Source of the DNA: Candidatus Fusicatenibacter intestinigallinarum
Lineage (GTDB): Bacteria; Bacillota; Clostridia; Lachnospirales; Lachnospiraceae
Reading direction: 5' to 3'
Length of the DNA: 64,000 bases
NCBI GenBank assembly: GCA_019119555.1
Contig: DWWU01000030.1
Location: forward strand, 1-64,000
A program made the position numbers and the translations under genes. Below, in pieces: positions 31,308 through 40,686 of this stretch (the first letter of the stretch is position 1; every line of letters begins with the position of its first letter). A model generated the notes under the pieces. It was given only the letters and a program-made list of their open reading frames with translations, did no database searches and was not told the origin of the DNA.

Positions 31308-32687
31308 ATGAATGAATCAGAAATCCGACAGATCGTTGAAAAGCAGAGGGCTTATTTTTACACTGGCGCCACGCTTCCTCTGGAAGGGAGAATCCGTGCG
31401 CTGAAGAAGCTGCGGACCTATATCCGGGAGCATGAAGCGGAACTGAATCAGGCGATCCGGGAAGACCTGGGAAAAAGCGCCTATGAGAGTTATATGTGCG
31501 AAACCGGTCTCGTCCTGACAGAGATCACCTATATGCTGCGCCATATCCGTTCCTTCGCCCGGGAAAAAACCGTATACACCCCTCTGGCACAGTTTCCTTC
31601 CAGAAGCTTTGTAAAACCTTCTCCCTATGGAGTCACACTGATCATGAGCCCGTGGAATTATCCGTTCCTTCTGACCATTGATCCGCTGGCTGACGCAATC
31701 GCTGCGGGAAATACCGCCGTCATCAAGCCCAGCGCATACTCTCCCTGCACCAGCCGGGCGATCCGGACCATGATCCGCGAATGTTTTCCGGAAGAATACG
31801 TCGCTGTGGTCACCGGCGGACGTGCGGAAAATACCTGCCTGCTGAACGAACCTTTCGATTATATTTTTTTCACCGGCAGCCAGGCCGTCGGAAAAGAAGT
31901 CATGGCTCACGCCGCACGCCACCTGACCCCGGTCACCCTGGAGCTTGGAGGAAAAAGCCCCTGTATCATAGAGAAAACCGCAGATCTTCCTCTCGCAGCA
32001 AAGCGTATCGTATTCGGAAAATATCTGAACTGCGGACAGACCTGCGTGGCACCGGACTACATTTACTGCGATGAGGAAATCAGGGATCGTCTGGTGGAAG
32101 AGATCAGGAAACAGATCCGAAAGCAGTTCGGACCCAGCCCGCTGACCAACAACGATTACGGAAATATCATCAATGAAAAACATTTTGATCGGATCATGGG
32201 ACTGATCGACCCGGAAAAAGTCGTCTGGGGAGGAAAGTCAGACAAAAGCACCCGGAAAATCGAACCGACACTGATGAACCATGTCACCTTCAACGACGCT
32301 GTCATGCAGGAGGAAATTTTCGGGCCTGTTCTCCCGGTGCTTACCTACGATTCTCTCGATGCGGCCATTGAGAAAATCAACTCCATGCCGCACCCTCTGG
32401 CGCTGTACCTTTTCACCTCCGACAAACAGGCTGCGAAAAAAGTAATGTCCCGCTGCGGTTTTGGAGGCGGCTGCATCAACGATACTATTATCCATCTGGC
32501 AACCAGTGAAATGGGATTCGGCGGTTTCGGCGAAAGCGGAATGGGCTCTTACCACGGAAAGGAAGGTTTCCGGACCTTCTCCCACAACAAAAGCATTGTG
32601 GATAAGAAAACCTGGCTGGATCTCCCCATGCGGTACCAGCCCTATAAAAAATTCAACGAAAAACTGCTCCATATCTTTCTCAGATAG
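31308..32687 (+). CDS. Aldehyde dehydrogenase, ALDH3 type
   Basis: NAD(P)-dependent aldehyde dehydrogenase of 459 residues. The short, membrane-anchor-free layout and the sequence around SPWNYPFLLTIDPLADAIAAGN match the class 3 (fatty or long-chain aldehyde) group. The catalytic Glu is in VTLELGGKSPCI and the catalytic Cys in NCGQTCVAPDY; the EEIFGPVLPV and C-terminal GGFGESGMGSYHGKEGF motifs are kept. The natural aldehyde is unknown. AAAGG lies before the ATG. It is a single-gene unit ended by a terminator. Confidence 0.93.
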   Translation: MNESEIRQIVEKQRAYFYTGATLPLEGRIRALKKLRTYIREHEAELNQAIREDLGKSAYESYMCETGLVLTEITYMLRHIRSFAREKTVYTPLAQFPSRSFVKPSPYGVTLIMSPWNYPFLLTIDPLADAIAAGNTAVIKPSAYSPCTSRAIRTMIRECFPEEYVAVVTGGRAENTCLLNEPFDYIFFTGSQAVGKEVMAHAARHLTPVTLELGGKSPCIIEKTADLPLAAKRIVFGKYLNCGQTCVAPDYIYCDEEIRDRLVEEIRKQIRKQFGPSPLTNNDYGNIINEKHFDRIMGLIDPEKVVWGGKSDKSTRKIEPTLMNHVTFNDAVMQEEIFGPVLPVLTYDSLDAAIEKINSMPHPLALYLFTSDKQAAKKVMSRCGFGGGCINDTIIHLATSEMGFGGFGESGMGSYHGKEGFRTFSHNKSIVDKKTWLDLPMRYQPYKKFNEKLLHIFLR

Positions 32688-32691
32688 TCCG

Positions 32692-32726
32692 CATCCCGGC
32701 ACAGCTCTTCAGCCCGTGCCGGGATG
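32692..32726 (+). terminator. Terminator after aldehyde dehydrogenase
   Basis: Stem CATCCCGGCAC/GTGCCGGGATG, 11 bp, followed by a T-rich run. Confidence 0.8.
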
Positions 32727-32800
32727 ATTCTGTTTATATTCCTGATATCTTGTTCTGTACCACCATATATTGTGCTTTATTTTTTCTTTTCCTCAATATA

Positions 32801-32829
32801 TTGACTTTTCTCAGAAGGACATATATAAT
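32801..32829 (+). promoter_or_regulatory. Promoter of nrdG-nrdD
   Basis: TTGACT, 17 nt, TATAAT, 38 nt upstream of the nrdG start. Confidence 0.88.
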
Positions 32830-32867
32830 ATCATTTAACGATTCTTACGTAATGGAGGATGTTTTCA

Positions 32868-33656
32868 ATGAAACTCGGAGGTTTGCAGAAACTTACGCTC
32901 CTGGATTATCCCGGGCGGATCGCCTGTATCGTATTTACGGAAGGCTGCAATTTTCGCTGCCCCTACTGCCATAATGCCGGCCTGGTTCTTCCGGAACAGA
33001 TGACAGAACCGGAAAGCGAAGCCTCCGTCCTCTCATATCTGGAAAAGCGGAGACAGATTCTTGAGGGAGTGGTCATCACCGGAGGGGAACCTCTGCTGCA
33101 GCCGGATCTGGAACTTTTTTTGCAGAAGATTCACAGACTCGGGTATCCGGTAAAACTGGATACCAACGGAAGTTTTCCGGAACGGTTGGATGCGCTGCTG
33201 AAAAACGGACTGATCCATTACGCTGCCCTGGATGTCAAACATGCACCGGCACAATACGGGAAGGCGTCCGGCATCAGAAGCGGGAAAACCGTTTCTCTCG
33301 TGGAACAGAGTATCCATTCCCTTCTGTGCTCAGGAATTTCCTTTGAATTCAGGACCACGGTCGTAAAAGGTATTCATACTGCCGAAGCGCTTACGGAGCT
33401 GGGATTCTGGCTTGCCCGGATGACAACAGAAGCTTCCGGCCCGGAAAAACAAATGCCGCCCTGGTTCCTGCAGACCTATGTGGATTCCGGTCATGTCATT
33501 GCGCCGGAAGGTCTTTCTCCATTCTCAGAGCGGGAGATGGAAGATCTTCTTATGGCAGCAGAAACCGCTTACGGAGCCACTGCTCTGCGCGGCGGCTCTC
33601 CCAACCGTTCAGAAAACCGCACAGCAGTCTGTGCGGCGGCAGAGAACAGAAAGTGA
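32868..33656 (+). CDS. nrdG: Anaerobic ribonucleotide reductase activating protein
   Basis: Radical SAM enzyme of 262 residues that makes the glycyl radical on NrdD. It carries the CxxxCxxC cluster motif in EGCNFRCPYCHNAGL, followed by GGEPLLQPDLE and a barrel with DTNGSFPERLD and ALDVKHAP. It belongs to the longer NrdG2-type subgroup. I set the start at the second ATG because GGAGG sits 9 nt upstream; the first ATG is adjacent to that site and cannot use it. nrdD follows after 12 nt. Confidence 0.92.
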   Translation: MKLGGLQKLTLLDYPGRIACIVFTEGCNFRCPYCHNAGLVLPEQMTEPESEASVLSYLEKRRQILEGVVITGGEPLLQPDLELFLQKIHRLGYPVKLDTNGSFPERLDALLKNGLIHYAALDVKHAPAQYGKASGIRSGKTVSLVEQSIHSLLCSGISFEFRTTVVKGIHTAEALTELGFWLARMTTEASGPEKQMPPWFLQTYVDSGHVIAPEGLSPFSEREMEDLLMAAETAYGATALRGGSPNRSENRTAVCAAAENRK

Positions 33657-33668
33657 AGAACAGATATT

Positions 33669-36074
33669 ATGAGTAATTATCAGGTTGTGAAACGAGACGG
33701 AAAAAAAGTGGATTTCAATCTTCAGAAAATCATTTCCGCAATGACAAAGGCTTTTAATGCCATGGACAAGCACACACATTCTTCCGTGGTGGAACTTCTG
33801 GCTATTCAGGTCACCGCAGATTTCGACTGCAAAATAAAAGACAACTGTATTTCCGTGGAAGATATCCAGGACAGTGTGGAACATGTCCTGTCCCGGGCCG
33901 GATATGGGGATGTGGCAAAAGCATATATTCTCTACCGGAAGCAGCGGGAAAAACTTCGTCAGACACAGTCTACATTGCTGGATTACAAAAAAACCGTGGA
34001 CAACTATCTTCGTGTCAACGACTGGAGAGTAAAGGAAAACTCCACCGTCACCTACTCTGTGGGCGGGCTGATTCTATCCAACTCCGGCGCTATCACGGCC
34101 AATTACTGGCTCTCGGAAGTCTATGACGACGAAATAGCGAACGCTCACAGAAACGCAGATCTGCACATCCACGATCTTTCCATGCTGACCGGATACTGTG
34201 CCGGATGGTCGCTGAAGCAGCTGATTCTGGAAGGTCTGGGCGGTGTTCCGGGAAAAATCTCCTCGGCGCCGGCCAAACACCTGGCTACCCTGTGCAATCA
34301 GATGGTCAATTTTCTCGGCATCATGCAGAACGAATGGGCCGGAGCCCAGGCATTTTCTTCCTTTGACACGTATCTGGCTCCCTTTGTAAAGGCGGACAAT
34401 CTCACCTATGAACAGACGAAAAAATGCATTGAATCTTTCGTTTATGGCGTAAATACACCTTCCCGCTGGGGAACACAGGCGCCGTTTTCCAATATCACCC
34501 TGGACTGGACCGTTCCGTCGGATCTCGCCGAACTCCCGGCCATCGTCGGCGGAAAGGAGATGCCATTCAAATACAAAGACTGCAAACGGGAAATGGATAT
34601 GGTCAATAAAGCCTTTATTGAGATCATGGTGGAGGGGGACGCGGAAGGCCGCGGCTTCCAGTATCCGATTCCCACCTATTCGATCACGAAAGATTTTGAC
34701 TGGTCAGATACAGAAAACAACCGGCTGCTGTTTGAGATGACCGCCAAATACGGCACGCCGTATTTTTCCAATTATATCAACAGCGATATGGAGCCCAGCG
34801 ACGTCCGGAGCATGTGCTGCAGACTCCGTCTGGACCTGCGGGAGCTCCGCAGAAAGACAGGCGGATTTTTCGGCAGCGGGGAAAGCACCGGTTCCGTCGG
34901 TGTGGTCACGATCAACCTTCCGAGAATCGCTTACCTGGCGGACGATGAAGCTGACTTCTTCCGCCGTCTGGACAAGCTGATGGACATTGCCGCACGTTCT
35001 CTGAAAATCAAACGTACTGTCATCAGCCGCCTGCTGGAAGGAGGCCTTTATCCTTATACCCGCCACTATCTCGGATCCTTTGATCACCATTTCTCGACCA
35101 TCGGACTCGTGGGAATGAACGAGGCCGGCCTGAATGCCAGATGGCTGGGAAAGGATCTGACGGCTCCCGAGACTCAGAAATTCGCCGTCAGAGTACTGAA
35201 TCATATGAGAGAGCGTCTCTCCGATTATCAGGAAATGTACGGCGATCTGTACAACCTTGAGGCCACCCCAGCGGAATCCACCGCTTACCGGCTTGCAAAA
35301 CACGATGTGGAACAGTTACCCGATATCCGGACTGCCGCGGAACCAGGCGGAACTCCGTATTATACGAACAGCTCTCATCTTCCCGTGGGATATACCGACG
35401 ACATCTTCTCTGCGTTGGATATTCAGGACGAACTGCAGACTCTGTACACCTCGGGAACTGTATTCCATGCATTTCTGGGAGAACGTCTCTCTGACTGGAA
35501 GACCGCCGCGCAGCTGGTACGGAAGATTGCCGAAAACTACCGGCTGCCCTACTATACCCTTTCTCCTACCTACTCCATCTGCCGGGAGCACGGATATCTG
35601 TCCGGAGAACAGCCGGAATGCCCGATCTGTCACCAGAAGACGGAAGTGTACAGCCGGATCACCGGATACTACCGTCCGGTACAGAACTGGAACGACGGAA
35701 AGGTGCAGGAATACAGACAGCGGAAAAACTACCGGCTCGCGGGCAATGTCTTCCATCCCGCAGCAGACAGCTCTGTCCGGGAACCCAAAGCCACAGACGC
35801 AGAGGACGAAAGAAAGCATCGGGAGCATGAACTTCCCGGTACTCTGAAACTTTTTTCCACCGCTGCCTGTCCGAACTGCAGGATCGCCAAAGAAAAACTG
35901 CAGCACGCCGGAATCCATCCGGAATACATCATCGCAGAAGAGCAGCCGGAGCTCTGCAGCCGCTACGGAATTCTCACGGCTCCGACTCTGGTGTCCGAAA
36001 CTTCCAACGGACCCACTCTCTACACCGGAGTCCCGGAAATCCTGCATTATATCGATACAGTAGCCGGCAACTGA
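33669..36074 (+). CDS. nrdD: Class III ribonucleotide reductase with fused redoxin
   Basis: Anaerobic nucleoside triphosphate reductase of 801 residues. An ATP cone occupies the N terminus (VVKRDGKKVDFNLQKI). The barrel has a cysteine pair in SMCCRLRL (about 383-384). Near the C terminus are the zinc-site cysteines (Cys638, CPIC 651-654) and the glycyl radical Gly666 in SRITGYYRPV. Residues 721-801 form an added thioredoxin/glutaredoxin-like domain with active site CPNC (734-737) and cis-Pro in TAPTL. This suggests the redoxin-dependent (NrdD2-like) reductase rather than the formate-dependent type. NrdG is cotranscribed just upstream; a terminator follows. Confidence 0.93.
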   Translation: MSNYQVVKRDGKKVDFNLQKIISAMTKAFNAMDKHTHSSVVELLAIQVTADFDCKIKDNCISVEDIQDSVEHVLSRAGYGDVAKAYILYRKQREKLRQTQSTLLDYKKTVDNYLRVNDWRVKENSTVTYSVGGLILSNSGAITANYWLSEVYDDEIANAHRNADLHIHDLSMLTGYCAGWSLKQLILEGLGGVPGKISSAPAKHLATLCNQMVNFLGIMQNEWAGAQAFSSFDTYLAPFVKADNLTYEQTKKCIESFVYGVNTPSRWGTQAPFSNITLDWTVPSDLAELPAIVGGKEMPFKYKDCKREMDMVNKAFIEIMVEGDAEGRGFQYPIPTYSITKDFDWSDTENNRLLFEMTAKYGTPYFSNYINSDMEPSDVRSMCCRLRLDLRELRRKTGGFFGSGESTGSVGVVTINLPRIAYLADDEADFFRRLDKLMDIAARSLKIKRTVISRLLEGGLYPYTRHYLGSFDHHFSTIGLVGMNEAGLNARWLGKDLTAPETQKFAVRVLNHMRERLSDYQEMYGDLYNLEATPAESTAYRLAKHDVEQLPDIRTAAEPGGTPYYTNSSHLPVGYTDDIFSALDIQDELQTLYTSGTVFHAFLGERLSDWKTAAQLVRKIAENYRLPYYTLSPTYSICREHGYLSGEQPECPICHQKTEVYSRITGYYRPVQNWNDGKVQEYRQRKNYRLAGNVFHPAADSSVREPKATDAEDERKHREHELPGTLKLFSTAACPNCRIAKEKLQHAGIHPEYIIAEEQPELCSRYGILTAPTLVSETSNGPTLYTGVPEILHYIDTVAGN

Positions 36075-36083
36075 CGGTGAAAG

Positions 36084-36141
36084 GTTACCGTTCAGCAAAT
36101 CTGTGTATTCACTGTAACCGTCCAGCTGGCTGAACGGTTAC
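36084..36141. repeat. Truncated long-form repeat (family 1)
   Basis: Combines the CTGTGTATTCACTG core of the long form with flanking short-palindrome halves (GTTACCGTTCAGC; CTGAACGGTTAC); internal parts are deleted. It lies right after nrdD and just ahead of the terminator. Confidence 0.7.
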
Positions 36142-36145
36142 GGCG

Positions 36146-36189
36146 AAAGCCCCTCAGAACAGAGGAAAACCGCTGTTCTGAGGGGCTTT
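36146..36189. terminator. Bidirectional terminator nrdD/asd
   Basis: 17-bp perfect stem (AAAGCCCCTCAGAACAG and inverse) with T runs on both strands, between convergent nrdD and asd. Confidence 0.9.
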
Positions 36190-36214
36190 TGGCCGCTTTT
36201 TTTGTTTTTTTGGT

Positions 36215-37300
36215 TTATTTTGCCTTAATGAAACCTTTCGCCGTCAGAGTCTCCGCACACAGCACCGCGCCTCCCGCCGCACCGCGCACCGTGTTATGAG
36301 AAAGGCCAACAAACTTCCAGTCATAGATGGAATCCTCCCGGAGCCGTCCCACGGAAATTCCCATTCCGTTTTCATAATCCACGTCCAGAGTAACCTGTGG
36401 ACGATTGTCTTCTTCCATATAGCGGATAAACTGCTTCGGCGCACTTGGAAGCTCCAGTTCCTGAGGAAGTCCCCGGAAACTGACCAGCTTTTCAACCAGC
36501 TGCTCTTTCGTCGGGTTCTTACGGAACTTCACAAACACTGCAGCCGTATGTCCGTTCAGAACCGGAACACGGATACACTGACAGGTGATCTTCGGTTCCT
36601 CTGCTTTCACAATCACGCCGTTTTCAATCTTTCCCCAGATACGCAGCGGCTCCTGCTCGCTCTTCTCTTCCTCTCCGGAGATAAACGGAATAATATTCTC
36701 CACCATCTCCGGCCAGTCCTTAAACGTCTTTCCTGCTCCGGAAATCGCCTGGTAGGTCGTCGCCACTACCTCATAGGGCTCAAACTCTTTCCATGCGGTC
36801 AGCACCGGCGCATAACTCTGAATCGAACAGTTCGGCTTCACTGCGATGAATCCGCGGGAAGTCCCCAGACGCTTTTTCTGGAATTCGATCACATCGAAAT
36901 GCTCCGGATTGATCTCCGGAATAACCATCGGAACATCCGGTGTCCAGCGGTGCGCGCTGTTGTTGGATACCACCGGAGTCTCAGTCTTCGCATATGCTTC
37001 CTCGATCGCCTTGATTTCATCTTTTGACATATCAACAGCAGAAAATACAAAGTCAACCGTAGATGCCACATGTTCCACATCGTTGACATTCATAACAACC
37101 AGCTTCTTTACCGCTTCCGGCATCGGCGTCGTCATTTTCCAGCGGTCTCCGACCGCTTCCTCATACGTCTTTCCCGCGCTTCTCGGGCTGGCTGCCACTG
37201 TCACGACTTCAAACCACGGATGATTTTCCAGCAGAGCGATAAATCTCTGTCCAACCATCCCCGTTGCACCTAAAATTCCAACTTTTAATTTCTGTTCCAT
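36215..37300 (-). CDS. asd: Aspartate-semialdehyde dehydrogenase
   Basis: Enzyme of 361 residues making aspartate semialdehyde for lysine, threonine and methionine. It has VGILGATGMVGQRF for nucleotide binding, the catalytic Cys in AVKPNCSIQSY, RVPVLNGHTAAVFV and GISVGRLREDSIYDWKFVGLSHNT with the conserved His region. It belongs to the archaeal/fungal-type (longer) ASADH group. I chose the ATG at 37300 with GGAGAG upstream. A promoter at 37498 gives a leader of about 190 nt that holds a short repeat; no lysine riboswitch is evident. Confidence 0.94.
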   Translation of the reverse strand: MEQKLKVGILGATGMVGQRFIALLENHPWFEVVTVAASPRSAGKTYEEAVGDRWKMTTPMPEAVKKLVVMNVNDVEHVASTVDFVFSAVDMSKDEIKAIEEAYAKTETPVVSNNSAHRWTPDVPMVIPEINPEHFDVIEFQKKRLGTSRGFIAVKPNCSIQSYAPVLTAWKEFEPYEVVATTYQAISGAGKTFKDWPEMVENIIPFISGEEEKSEQEPLRIWGKIENGVIVKAEEPKITCQCIRVPVLNGHTAAVFVKFRKNPTKEQLVEKLVSFRGLPQELELPSAPKQFIRYMEEDNRPQVTLDVDYENGMGISVGRLREDSIYDWKFVGLSHNTVRGAAGGAVLCAETLTAKGFIKAK

Positions 37301-37346
37301 CTTTCTCTCCTCATTTCTGTTCCGGTTTGTGACCTCTCCTCCGCAT

Positions 37347-37374
37347 TGCAACAGTCCAGCCAGCTGAACTGTTG
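37347..37374. repeat. Short palindromic repeat (family 1)
   Basis: GCAACAGTCCAGCCAGCTG and inverse, 47 nt upstream of asd. Confidence 0.85.
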
Positions 37375-37497
37375 CTTCGCATTCAGCATAGTCAGTCAAA
37401 GACTTCCCTTTCTTTTCCGCCTGTGCGGCTTTTCTTCGCCCATCATTGCCGGAACATGATTTGTTTTTCTGCGGCGTACATTTGTGCGTCTCATGTA

Positions 37498-37526
37498 ATA
37501 CTAAACGATTTTATCTGAAATTGCAA
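37498..37526 (-). promoter_or_regulatory. Promoter of asd
   Basis: TTGCAA, 17 nt, TAGTAT on the minus strand. Confidence 0.75.
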
Positions 37527-37566
37527 TACTTTTTTCACTGTGTTTTCAGCGGAACTGTAACAACAG

Positions 37567-38961
37567 TTACACCCAGTCTGCGGAACTGCTTTCAAGGTAT
37601 TTCCGGTTTTCCTCCAGCACACGGCTCATCGCCTCTGCACCCGGCGCTCCGATGGTATTGCGTTTTTCCACACAGTTTTTCATACTGATTGCCTCGTAGA
37701 TGTCCTCCTCAAAAACAGGACTGATCGCCTTGTACTCCTCCAGCGTCATATCGTCCAGCGCAATGTTCTTCTCCAGGCAGTACAGGACAAGGCGTCCTAC
37801 GATGCCATGGGCGTCCCGGAACGGAACTCCCTTTCCAACCAGATAGTCCGCCGCATCCGTCGCGTTGGTAAATCCGTTTTTCGCACTTTCCTCCATCCGG
37901 TCTTTCCGGAAGCGCATTGTGGAAACCATCCCGGTAAACAGGGCAAGACAGCCCTTTACCGTATCAATGGCATCAAAGGTCAGTTCCTTGTCCTCCTGCA
38001 TATCTTTGTTATACGCCAGCGGCAGACCTTTCATCGTCGTCAGCATGGAAATCAGTGCTCCGTACACACGGCCTGTTTTTCCTCTGACCAGCTCTGCAAT
38101 GTCCGGATTCTTTTTCTGCGGCATGATGCTGCTGCCTGTGCTGTAGGCGTCGTCGATTTCCACAAACTGATATTCGTTGGTGTTCCAGATAATGATTTCC
38201 TCACAGAACCGGCTCAGATGCATTATAATCGTCGACATGGCGCTGAGCAGCTCGATCAGATAATCACGGTCAGAAACGGAATCCATGCTGTTTCTGGTAG
38301 CTCCGTCGAATTCCAGCAGCTTTGCCGTGTACTCCCGATCCAGGGGATACGTGGTCCCCGCAAGCGCACCGGAGCCAAGGGGACAGAGATTCATTCTCTG
38401 ATAAATATCATGGAGACGCCCCCGGTCACGGCGGAACATCTCAAAATATGCCCCCATATGGTGTGCCAGCGTGATTGGCTGAGCTTTCTGGAGATGGGTA
38501 AATCCAGGCATATACGTGTGAAGATTTTCTTCCATGATCTTCTGCAGTGTTCTCAGCAGTTCCAGTACCAGCCCGTCCATCTCGCGGATCTCATCCCGGA
38601 TGTAAAGCTTCATATCCAGCGCCACCTGATCATTCCGGCTTCTTCCGGTATGCAGCTTTTTCCCTGTATCTCCGATCCTCTGAATCAGATTCGCCTCCAC
38701 GAAACTGTGGATATCCTCATATTCCTCTGTGATTTCAAGACGATGATTCTCCACATCCTCCAGGATTCCCTGCAGCCCCTCAAGAATCTTGTCTTTCTCA
38801 TCCTCTGTCAGGATTCCCTGTTTTGCCAGCATACGCACATGCGCCATGCTCCCCTGGATATCCTGTCTGTAAAACTTTCTGTCAAACCCAATGGACGCAT
38901 TAAAGTTGTAAACAAGCTGATCCGTCTCCTTTGTGAAACGGCCGCCCCATAACTGTGCCAT
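37567..38961 (-). CDS. argH: Argininosuccinate lyase
   Basis: Last enzyme of arginine synthesis, 464 residues, splitting argininosuccinate to arginine and fumarate. The N terminus QLWGGRFTKETDQLVYNFNASI is diagnostic. The fumarase/lyase superfamily signature GSSIMPQKKNP is present, with THLQKAQP and GRSRNDQVALD providing the catalytic His and other residues. ATG at 38961 preceded by AGAGGA. No other arg genes are adjacent; queH lies 48 nt upstream on the same strand. Confidence 0.96.
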   Translation of the reverse strand: MAQLWGGRFTKETDQLVYNFNASIGFDRKFYRQDIQGSMAHVRMLAKQGILTEDEKDKILEGLQGILEDVENHRLEITEEYEDIHSFVEANLIQRIGDTGKKLHTGRSRNDQVALDMKLYIRDEIREMDGLVLELLRTLQKIMEENLHTYMPGFTHLQKAQPITLAHHMGAYFEMFRRDRGRLHDIYQRMNLCPLGSGALAGTTYPLDREYTAKLLEFDGATRNSMDSVSDRDYLIELLSAMSTIIMHLSRFCEEIIIWNTNEYQFVEIDDAYSTGSSIMPQKKNPDIAELVRGKTGRVYGALISMLTTMKGLPLAYNKDMQEDKELTFDAIDTVKGCLALFTGMVSTMRFRKDRMEESAKNGFTNATDAADYLVGKGVPFRDAHGIVGRLVLYCLEKNIALDDMTLEEYKAISPVFEEDIYEAISMKNCVEKRNTIGAPGAEAMSRVLEENRKYLESSSADWV

Positions 38962-39009
38962 CTTGCTTCCTCTCTTTCTCTTATCGTACAATCGCCTTCC
39001 GTCATATCT

Positions 39010-39651
39010 TCACTGGTCCGCCGCTTTTGCTTTCTGCCGCTCCCGTTCTCTTTTTGAGAAAACGCAGCCGCAGTAATCCTGACGGTACAGGCCATATTTT
39101 CCGGAAAGTTCCACCGAACGGCGGTACCCGTTCTTCTTTTTGAAATCAGAATTCAGGTAACGGATCCCATACTCCTGCGCCAGCCTTTCCCCGATCTCAT
39201 TGAGCTTTTCCGCATTTTTCATCGGACTGATCGAAAGCGTCGTCGTGAAATAGTCGGCTCTCATCTGTTTTGCTGCCTCAGCGGCTTCCCGCAGGCGCAG
39301 TTCATAGCACCCGAAACATCTCTCCTGTCCTTCCGGAAATTCTTCCATCCCACGGGCCATCTCATAAAAACGTCCGGTATCGTAAGCGCCCTCCTGAAAA
39401 TCCACAGGATGGCGTACCTCCATCCGACGAATCAGATCCTGCTGTTCCTGTACCCTCTTTTCATATTCCTCAGGAGGATAGATGTTCGGATTATAATAAA
39501 AAACAGTGATCTGAAAATATTCGGACAGATATTCCAGGACATAACTGCTGCACGGAGCACAGCAACTGTGCAGCAGAAGCACAGGAACTTTTCCGTCCAG
39601 ACCTTCGATCACCCGTTCCAGTTCCTTCTGATAATTTCTTTTGTTTGCCAT
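39010..39651 (-). CDS. queH: Epoxyqueuosine reductase QueH
   Basis: Reductase of 213 residues finishing the queuosine tRNA modification in many bacteria without QueG. Diagnostic cysteines: LLHSCCAPCSSYVLEYL, RCFGCYELRL, and the C-terminal YRQDYCGCVFS. The intervening lines ITVFYYNPNIYPPEEYEKR and SISPMKNAEKLNEIG also fit. The ATG follows AGGTGAGG. Probable operon with argH downstream, which is a positional rather than pathway link. Confidence 0.93.
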   Translation of the reverse strand: MANKRNYQKELERVIEGLDGKVPVLLLHSCCAPCSSYVLEYLSEYFQITVFYYNPNIYPPEEYEKRVQEQQDLIRRMEVRHPVDFQEGAYDTGRFYEMARGMEEFPEGQERCFGCYELRLREAAEAAKQMRADYFTTTLSISPMKNAEKLNEIGERLAQEYGIRYLNSDFKKKNGYRRSVELSGKYGLYRQDYCGCVFSKRERERQKAKAADQ

Positions 39652-39783
39652 CCCATTCCTCACCTCTGGCAGTTTTGCCTTTCTATTTTAACCCCGGCTG
39701 CAGGAAAAAGTCAATTGTTGCTTTGGTATTCGTCTGTAACGGGAATTTTTCTTTTCTCATATATTATTTTATAAGGAACTGCC

Positions 39784-39889
39784 GTTACCGTTCAGCCAGT
39801 TCTGTGCATTTTCCGCACAGACCGGATGAAAGCGTAGTGCCTGCAGGCATCCGACCCGTCGCGAACCGATGTTCAATGGCCGGATGCCA
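39784..39889 (+). repeat. Long-form repeat (family 1), right end missing
   Basis: Starts GTTACCGTTCAGCCAG and continues through the TCTGTGCA and GCATCCG blocks to GGCCGGATGCC; lacks the final short palindrome. It ends 26 nt before the ABC ATP-binding gene. Confidence 0.8.
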
Positions 39890-39915
39890 TCCAAAACACT
39901 CCAAAGGAGGCATCT

Positions 39916-40686
39916 ATGATTCCATTACTTGAGTTAAAAAATATATCTCTTTCTTACCATACTCTGGAAGGTGAAACCACGGTTTTGTCCGATATCAGCT
40001 TTTCCGTCCGCGAGGGTGAATTTGTTGCTCTCGTAGGCCCCAGCGGATGCGGAAAAAGTACGATTCTGAACCTGATTTCCGGACTTCTGAAGCCGGAACA
40101 GGGGGAAATCCTTCTGAAGGGAGAGCCTCTCGCCCATTCCCTGGTCAACATCGGCTATATGCTTCAGCGGGATCACCTGTTCGAATGGCGCACGGTTTAC
40201 AGCAATATCCTGCTTGGCCTGGAAATCCAGCATGCAGTCACCCGTGAGAAAAAAGAGAAGGCCGAAGAAATGATGCGCACTTACGGCCTGGCAGATTTTA
40301 AAAATGCGCGGCCTTCCCAGCTGTCCGGCGGCATGCGCCAGAGAGCCGCCCTGATCCGGACGCTTGTCCTGGAGCCGGCGCTTGTCCTTCTGGACGAACC
40401 CTTCTCTGCACTGGATTACCAGACACGCCTTCTTGTAAGCGATGATATCGGTAAGATCATCCGGCAGGAAGGCAAAACCGCGCTGCTGGTCACCCATGAT
40501 ATCTCCGAGGCAATCAGTATGGCGGACCGCGTTCTTGTCCTCACAAAGCGCCCGGCACATATTCAGGCAGAAATTCCGGTTCTTTTCGGGATGGAAAACA
40601 GAACACCGATGGCCTGCCGCAATGCGCCGGAGTTCAAAACCTATTTCAATCAGATCTGGAAGGAGCTGAATCAAAATGAAACCTGA
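39916..40686 (+). CDS. ABC importer ATP-binding protein (SsuB/TauB-like)
   Basis: ATPase of 256 residues of the nitrate/sulfonate/taurine importer family. Walker A is GPSGCGKST, the signature LSGGMRQRAALIRTL and Walker B ALVLLDEPFSALD, followed by LLVTHDISEAISMADRV. It overlaps the permease gene by 11 nt. AAAGGAGG precedes the ATG. The substrate-binding protein expected for this family is not next to it, so the ligand (sulfonate, pyrimidine precursor or other) is undetermined. Confidence 0.92.
   Translation: MIPLLELKNISLSYHTLEGETTVLSDISFSVREGEFVALVGPSGCGKSTILNLISGLLKPEQGEILLKGEPLAHSLVNIGYMLQRDHLFEWRTVYSNILLGLEIQHAVTREKKEKAEEMMRTYGLADFKNARPSQLSGGMRQRAALIRTLVLEPALVLLDEPFSALDYQTRLLVSDDIGKIIRQEGKTALLVTHDISEAISMADRVLVLTKRPAHIQAEIPVLFGMENRTPMACRNAPEFKTYFNQIWKELNQNET

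Noticed and set aside
37301-37497. Lysine riboswitch or T-box ahead of asd
   Set aside because: No L-box or T-box consensus; the leader mainly holds a short repeat.
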